The notes under the pieces were generated by a model that saw nothing but the letters and a program-made list of their open reading frames with translations, ran no database searches and was not told the DNA's origin. The translations under genes were made by a program, and so were the position numbers. From Paraphysoderma sedebokerense (taxonomy: Eukaryota > Blastocladiomycota > Physodermatomycetes > Physodermatales > Physodermataceae), in contig JAHLJZ010000130.1 in the NCBI GenBank assembly GCA_025602915.1, positions 1-46,370 on the forward strand: DNA of 46,370 nt, given 5' to 3'. Below, piece by piece: positions 44,977-46,370 of this stretch; the first letter of the stretch is position 1; each line of letters begins with the position of its first letter.

Positions 44977-45620
44977 ATGTCTTTTGCCAAACTTACCGCG
45001 CTTTGCCTCCTGGCCCTTTCCACAGTTGCCGTTTCCGTCCCATTCAAAGCGGGTCAAAACTCAACTCATGGCACTCAATATCCTGAACCTGTTACCCCAG
45101 CCAAAGTGATTCTATATCAAGATTATGGACTTCAAGGTTCCACTAAAAATCTCGACGCGGCCCCCAACCAATGTATTGATATAAACGACTTCAATGACGC
45201 CGTTTCTTCCTTCCAAGTGTACCAACCCAGTGGTGAACAAAACTGTGTGGTCGCTTACGATGACTATGGCTGTAACGGACCCGAACAATTACTTTGTGGA
45301 GTCGGTGATGTTCAACGAAACGATATTATTTCTTCGATCCGTTTCGAAACTCCATTGATCAGGGCAACATTTTACGAAGATTTCACTCACTCTGGTCGTA
45401 AATTCTCAAGTCGTGTTATACCAGGACAATGTACCAACCTTAGAGAAATCAACGACGCTATTTCGTCTTTTGAAATCTCAAATGATCTAATACTCAAGCT
45501 TGTGTTATCGGGTATGAACATTACAATTGTCAAGGAAAATCAGAAAAACTCTGCGGCAAGGCCGATATCAAAGCGAACGACGTGTTGAGTTCCTTTGCTT
45601 ATACAACCGAAACGGCCTAG
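44977..45620 (+). CDS. secreted beta/gamma-crystallin, four Ca-binding motifs; one apparent frameshift
   Basis: The start at 44977 opens a signal peptide (LTALCLLALSTVAVS). The protein then carries Greek-key motifs of the beta/gamma-crystallin family: VILYQDYGLQGSTKNLD with NDAVSS, CVVAYDDYGCNGPEQLLCG with NDIISS, and ATFYEDFTHSGRKFSS with NDAISS. N/D-N/D-x-x-S/T-S is the calcium-binding signature of microbial members. The open frame runs on to 45588 but loses similarity after FEIS at about 45480. From about 45491 the next frame over reads CVIGYEHYNCQGKSEKLCG with NDVLSS and stops at 45618-45620, exactly the missing fourth motif. A single-base indel at about 45481-45492 explains this; it is a read error or a real lesion. 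Such proteins bind calcium and are often extracellular; the role here is unknown. No intron is present. Confidence 0.85.
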
Positions 45621-45899
45621 AGTCTTAAACACCATGTATAGAATATATTGTAGCATGCTACGCATAGATAAATCACACGTATAATTATTAAAATATAGAT
45701 ATCATTGCATTGTATGATAAAATAAAACATCACTCATTTCATCAGTTGTCTAAAGTTTGACCCATCTGCTTGTTCTGTGTATTTTGTCCACAATAATCAC
45801 TTCACTTTTGCGATCAGAAACATATTCATGTCAATGAAAGGAGTCGAGTATTCATACCAGAATTGCATCAAATCACTGTAGATGAAAGCAAATCTAAAA
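45621..45899. other. 3' flank of the crystallin gene
   Basis: AT-rich, with AATAAAAC near 45720 as a likely polyadenylation signal. No gene is seen before repeat copy B. Confidence 0.5.
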
Positions 45900-46370
45900 G
45901 ACAAGACTTTTGGTGCGATAGATTTTCTAATAGAGGAGTATTGGGACACGTACATGAAGCATTCGGTCGGATGATGATTCGTGCGCTGTACCGCCATTTC
46001 CCCCTATTGCCTGTACAGTGACACTGCTGAAGTCGGAACAGCATCTATTATTCCTACTTGCAACATAATACTGGTTGTCTGGCTACATGAGTTCGGAAAG
46101 CAGCTGATTTATTCAAATGCAGAGCAAACTTTCTATATTTTAATTACACCCGTCACGAGTTGGAGATTGCATCAGGAAGGTGTGATAAAATAGAACTCGA
46201 TTTGATTACAAGATACGCAGCCGAGAACAATAGGTGTAATCTTGACGTATTGCAACGCACAATGCCATAGAAATAATGAATTTCCGAATCAATAAAGCAA
46301 TATATTCCAGTAGAAAAAATTGTTGAACAAGGAAATTCGTTCTACCGCCGCCGTCCATGAGGGCTACGCA
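45900..46370. repeat. long direct repeat, copy B, running to the window end
   Basis: Same orientation and block order as copy A (44150-44733). It ends at the window edge with GAGGGCTACGCA, the same block that lies about 245 bp before the crystallin start in copy A. The distance between equivalent blocks is about 1.64 kb. Confidence 0.75.

Overview
The window looks like nuclear DNA of an early-diverging (zoosporic, chytrid-like) fungus or a close holomycotan relative. Genes are compact and carry many short GT-AG introns of about 50-100 bp. Housekeeping genes include HIS6 (histidine synthesis, absent from animals), a fungal-type COA1 and an MGR3-like mitochondrial TPR protein. They sit beside families unusual for yeasts and moulds: Reeler domains, a beta/gamma-crystallin, HN1/Jupiter motifs, an XRCC4 homologue and a DNAJC3/P58IPK homologue. 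The phylum cannot be fixed from the sequence alone. I saw no rRNA, tRNA, CRISPR array or viral element.

Layout, left to right. Bases 1-144 are the 3' end of a gene with an 8-residue coding repeat, followed by a TTAGG-type pentamer block. Bases 200-2900 are poorly resolved and hold at most one small secreted gene. At 2976-4093 (+) lies a secreted Cys-containing protein. At 4618-11151 (-) lies a very large surface protein with TIG domains, cadherin-like repeats, one EGF-like module and a multi-helix C-terminus. At 12004-12963 (-) is a multi-pass membrane protein whose paralogue lies at 28453-29292 (+). A foldback (MITE-like) repeat sits at 13090-13417. Reeler protein 1 is at 14303-15254 (+) and TSC13/TECR (very-long-chain enoyl-CoA reductase) at 15504-17108 (+).

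A minus-strand run follows: an SnoaL-like domain fused to HN1/Jupiter repeats (17672-20551), XRCC4 (20940-22994), the MGR3-like protein (23091-24905) and a spliced DUF3987 P-loop gene (25854-27671). Next come the 7TM paralogue, a Lys/Tyr/His-rich secreted repeat protein (29893-30964), HIS6 (31283-32573, -) divergent from DPH5 (32787-33912, +), Reeler protein 2 (34456-35532, +), COA1 (35732-36620, -), a short-chain dehydrogenase (37153-38714, -), DNAJC3 (39321-41346, +), a secreted protein of unknown function (41756-43211, -) and a secreted beta/gamma-crystallin (44977-45620, +) between two diverged copies of a long direct repeat.

Functionally the window mixes ordinary organelle and metabolic genes with at least eight secreted or surface proteins (two Reeler proteins, crystallin, the KxY-rich protein, the giant receptor, two multi-pass proteins, two orphan secreted proteins). 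They are not an operon, but they suggest a locus rich in cell-surface and wall functions. Several otherwise convincing genes carry one apparent break (DNAJC3, crystallin, both multi-pass paralogues, one exon of the KxY gene). These are either base-call errors or real loss alleles and should be checked against reads.
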